From an uncultured Eubacterium sp. (GTDB taxonomy: Bacteria; Bacillota; Clostridia; Oscillospirales; Acutalibacteraceae), in contig UQCC01000001.1 in the NCBI GenBank assembly GCA_900539325.1, positions 310,001-374,000 on the forward strand: 64,000 nt of DNA, given 5' to 3'. This document shows positions 63,143 through 64,000 of the stretch, one piece after another (the stretch's first letter is position 1; each line of letters begins with the position of its first letter). Under the pieces are notes generated by a model. That model had not been told where the DNA came from, ran no database searches, and worked only from the letters and a program-made list of their open reading frames with translations. A program made the position numbers and the translations under genes.

Positions 63143-64000
63143 TGAATTCGCTTATAGCAACTGTTGCAGTTGATAATACTTTTTTCAGTTATGACACCGA
63201 TTACAGCTATATCGTTCCTAATTCATTAAGCAATGATGTTCAAATTGGTTCAAAAGTATCCGTGCCTTTTGGCAGAGGCGACAAAACAAGAGATGGAATT
63301 ATCGTTAATCTTATTGAAGAATTAACCGTTAACATTGATGGTCTTAAGGAAATAAAAAGCGTTGAAAAAAAAGTTCTCAGCGATGAAATGGTTAAACTCG
63401 CTTTGTGGCTTAAAGAAAGATGCTTTTGTACAACTTATGACTGTTTAAAGCAAATGCTTCCAAGAAAGTACGGTGTATTAAAAGGGAAGTCAGAGCGAAT
63501 GATTAGACTTCTTGTCGATGACGAAATTGAACTTTCACAGGTTACAAAAAAGCAAAAAGCAGTTTGCGATTTACTTCTTGATATAGGTACGGCAGGAGTG
63601 AATGAAATCTGCGAATTTTGCAGTGTCGGAATTTCTGTTCTCAAGAATTTGGAGAAAAACGGGATTATCGAGTTTTATTCAAAAGAAATTTATCGCAATC
63701 CGTATGAAAACAAAGAGATTCTTGATAACAGCGAGATTTTGCTTTCCGATGAACAACAAAAAGCATACTTATCAAACAAAAATATGCTTGGCTCCGGCAA
63801 AACGGGGCTTCTTTTCGGTATAACAGGAAGCGGAAAAACACAGATTTATCTTAAACTGATTGATGATGTTATCAAAAACGGCAAAGACGTAATCGTTCTT
63901 GTTCCTGAAATCGCTTTAACTCCGCAAACGCTTTCTATCTTTCACAGAAGGTACGGAAATAAGGTGGCTGTTATTCACAGCGGTTTATCACTCGGTGAGA
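63142..64000 (+). CDS. priA: Primosomal helicase PriA, N-terminal part (cut by window end)
   Basis: The frame is open from ATG 63142 to the window edge, about 286 codons. The DNA-binding domain starts SLIATVAVDNTFFSYDTDYSY and contains GSKVSVPFGRGDKTRDGII. A winged helix follows (about 105-195), then Walker A LLFGITGSGKTQIYL and VLVPEIALTPQ of a superfamily 2 helicase. PriA restarts stalled replication forks. The start overlaps the rpoZ stop (TAATG). The helicase C-terminal part and zinc-binding cysteines lie beyond the window. Confidence 0.94.
   Translation, partial: MNSLIATVAVDNTFFSYDTDYSYIVPNSLSNDVQIGSKVSVPFGRGDKTRDGIIVNLIEELTVNIDGLKEIKSVEKKVLSDEMVKLALWLKERCFCTTYDCLKQMLPRKYGVLKGKSERMIRLLVDDEIELSQVTKKQKAVCDLLLDIGTAGVNEICEFCSVGISVLKNLEKNGIIEFYSKEIYRNPYENKEILDNSEILLSDEQQKAYLSNKNMLGSGKTGLLFGITGSGKTQIYLKLIDDVIKNGKDVIVLVPEIALTPQTLSIFHRRYGNKVAVIHSGLSLGE

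Noticed and set aside
1..64000. Mobile element, prophage or defence island
   Set aside because: No transposase, integrase, recombinase, phage or cas genes and no long terminal repeats were found; base composition and codon use look uniform.

Overview
The window looks like a chromosomal segment of a low-GC, spore-forming member of the Clostridia, most likely an Oscillospiraceae/Ruminococcus-type gut bacterium. The signs are AT-rich DNA with strong Shine-Dalgarno (SD) sequences, frequent TTG/GTG starts, a ctsR-mcsA-mcsB-clpC operon, GerW/YtfJ and DUF2953 sporulation genes, a group II ECF transporter module, a dockerin-like C-terminus, and a soluble carboxyltransferase/biotin carrier set. The taxonomic placement is inferred. 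No phage, transposon, integrase or CRISPR array was seen; this is mostly core genome with a few accessory islands.

Layout. 0-1 kb: end of a leucine operon (leuD). 1-6 kb: two-component system plus ABC exporter with a large FtsX-type permease. 6-9.3 kb: flavoprotein (minus) and a copper ATPase whose frame runs into its own chaperone CopZ. 9.3-11.3 kb (minus): glycosyltransferase and BclA-like collagen protein. 11.4-16 kb: CtsR operon with two CtsR boxes and a McsB lacking key catalytic residues. 16-20 kb: Rrf2 regulator and proteins of unknown role. 20-21.4 kb: gdhA. 21.5-34.1 kb: a long row of housekeeping genes (ruvCAB, glmM, rRNA methyltransferase, ecfA1-A2-T, truA, cvpA, pgsA, clpE). 34.2-34.6 kb: five tRNAs. 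34.7-36.1 kb: thyA-folA. 36.2-39.9 kb: iscS-iscU-nadA-mnmA, an Fe-S/sulfur-transfer operon with an operator resembling the one before the Rrf2 gene. 39.9-40.1 kb: a probable small RNA. 40.2-43.8 kb: lipoprotein and PhoP/PhoR-like pair. 43.8-50.7 kb: DUF1385, prmC, M50 protease, scpAB, sporulation genes, D,D-carboxypeptidase, rluB. 50.8-53.9 kb: carboxyltransferase, biotin carrier and OadA/5S-like subunit. 54-56.5 kb: secreted transglutaminase-like protein and an SDR-like protein. 56.6-56.8 kb (minus): probable 6S RNA. 57.3-57.8 kb: an unrecognised RNA of about 465 nt. 57.8-60.4 kb: nanE-nanK diverging from nanA. 60.4-64 kb: yicC, remA, gmk, rpoZ and the start of priA.

The most unusual locus is the RNA at about 57,314-57,780. 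It has its own consensus promoter and terminator, a 15-codon ORF with a perfect SD, and three tandem hairpin modules each ending in GAGGTA-N3-TCCAATG, which reads as an SD plus an ORF of only two or three codons. Next in interest are the in-frame CopA-CopZ merger with an internal start, the apparently inactive McsB beside an intact ClpC, the small RNA at 39,964 with three anti-SD-like pyrimidine motifs, and a probably leaderless nanE transcript.
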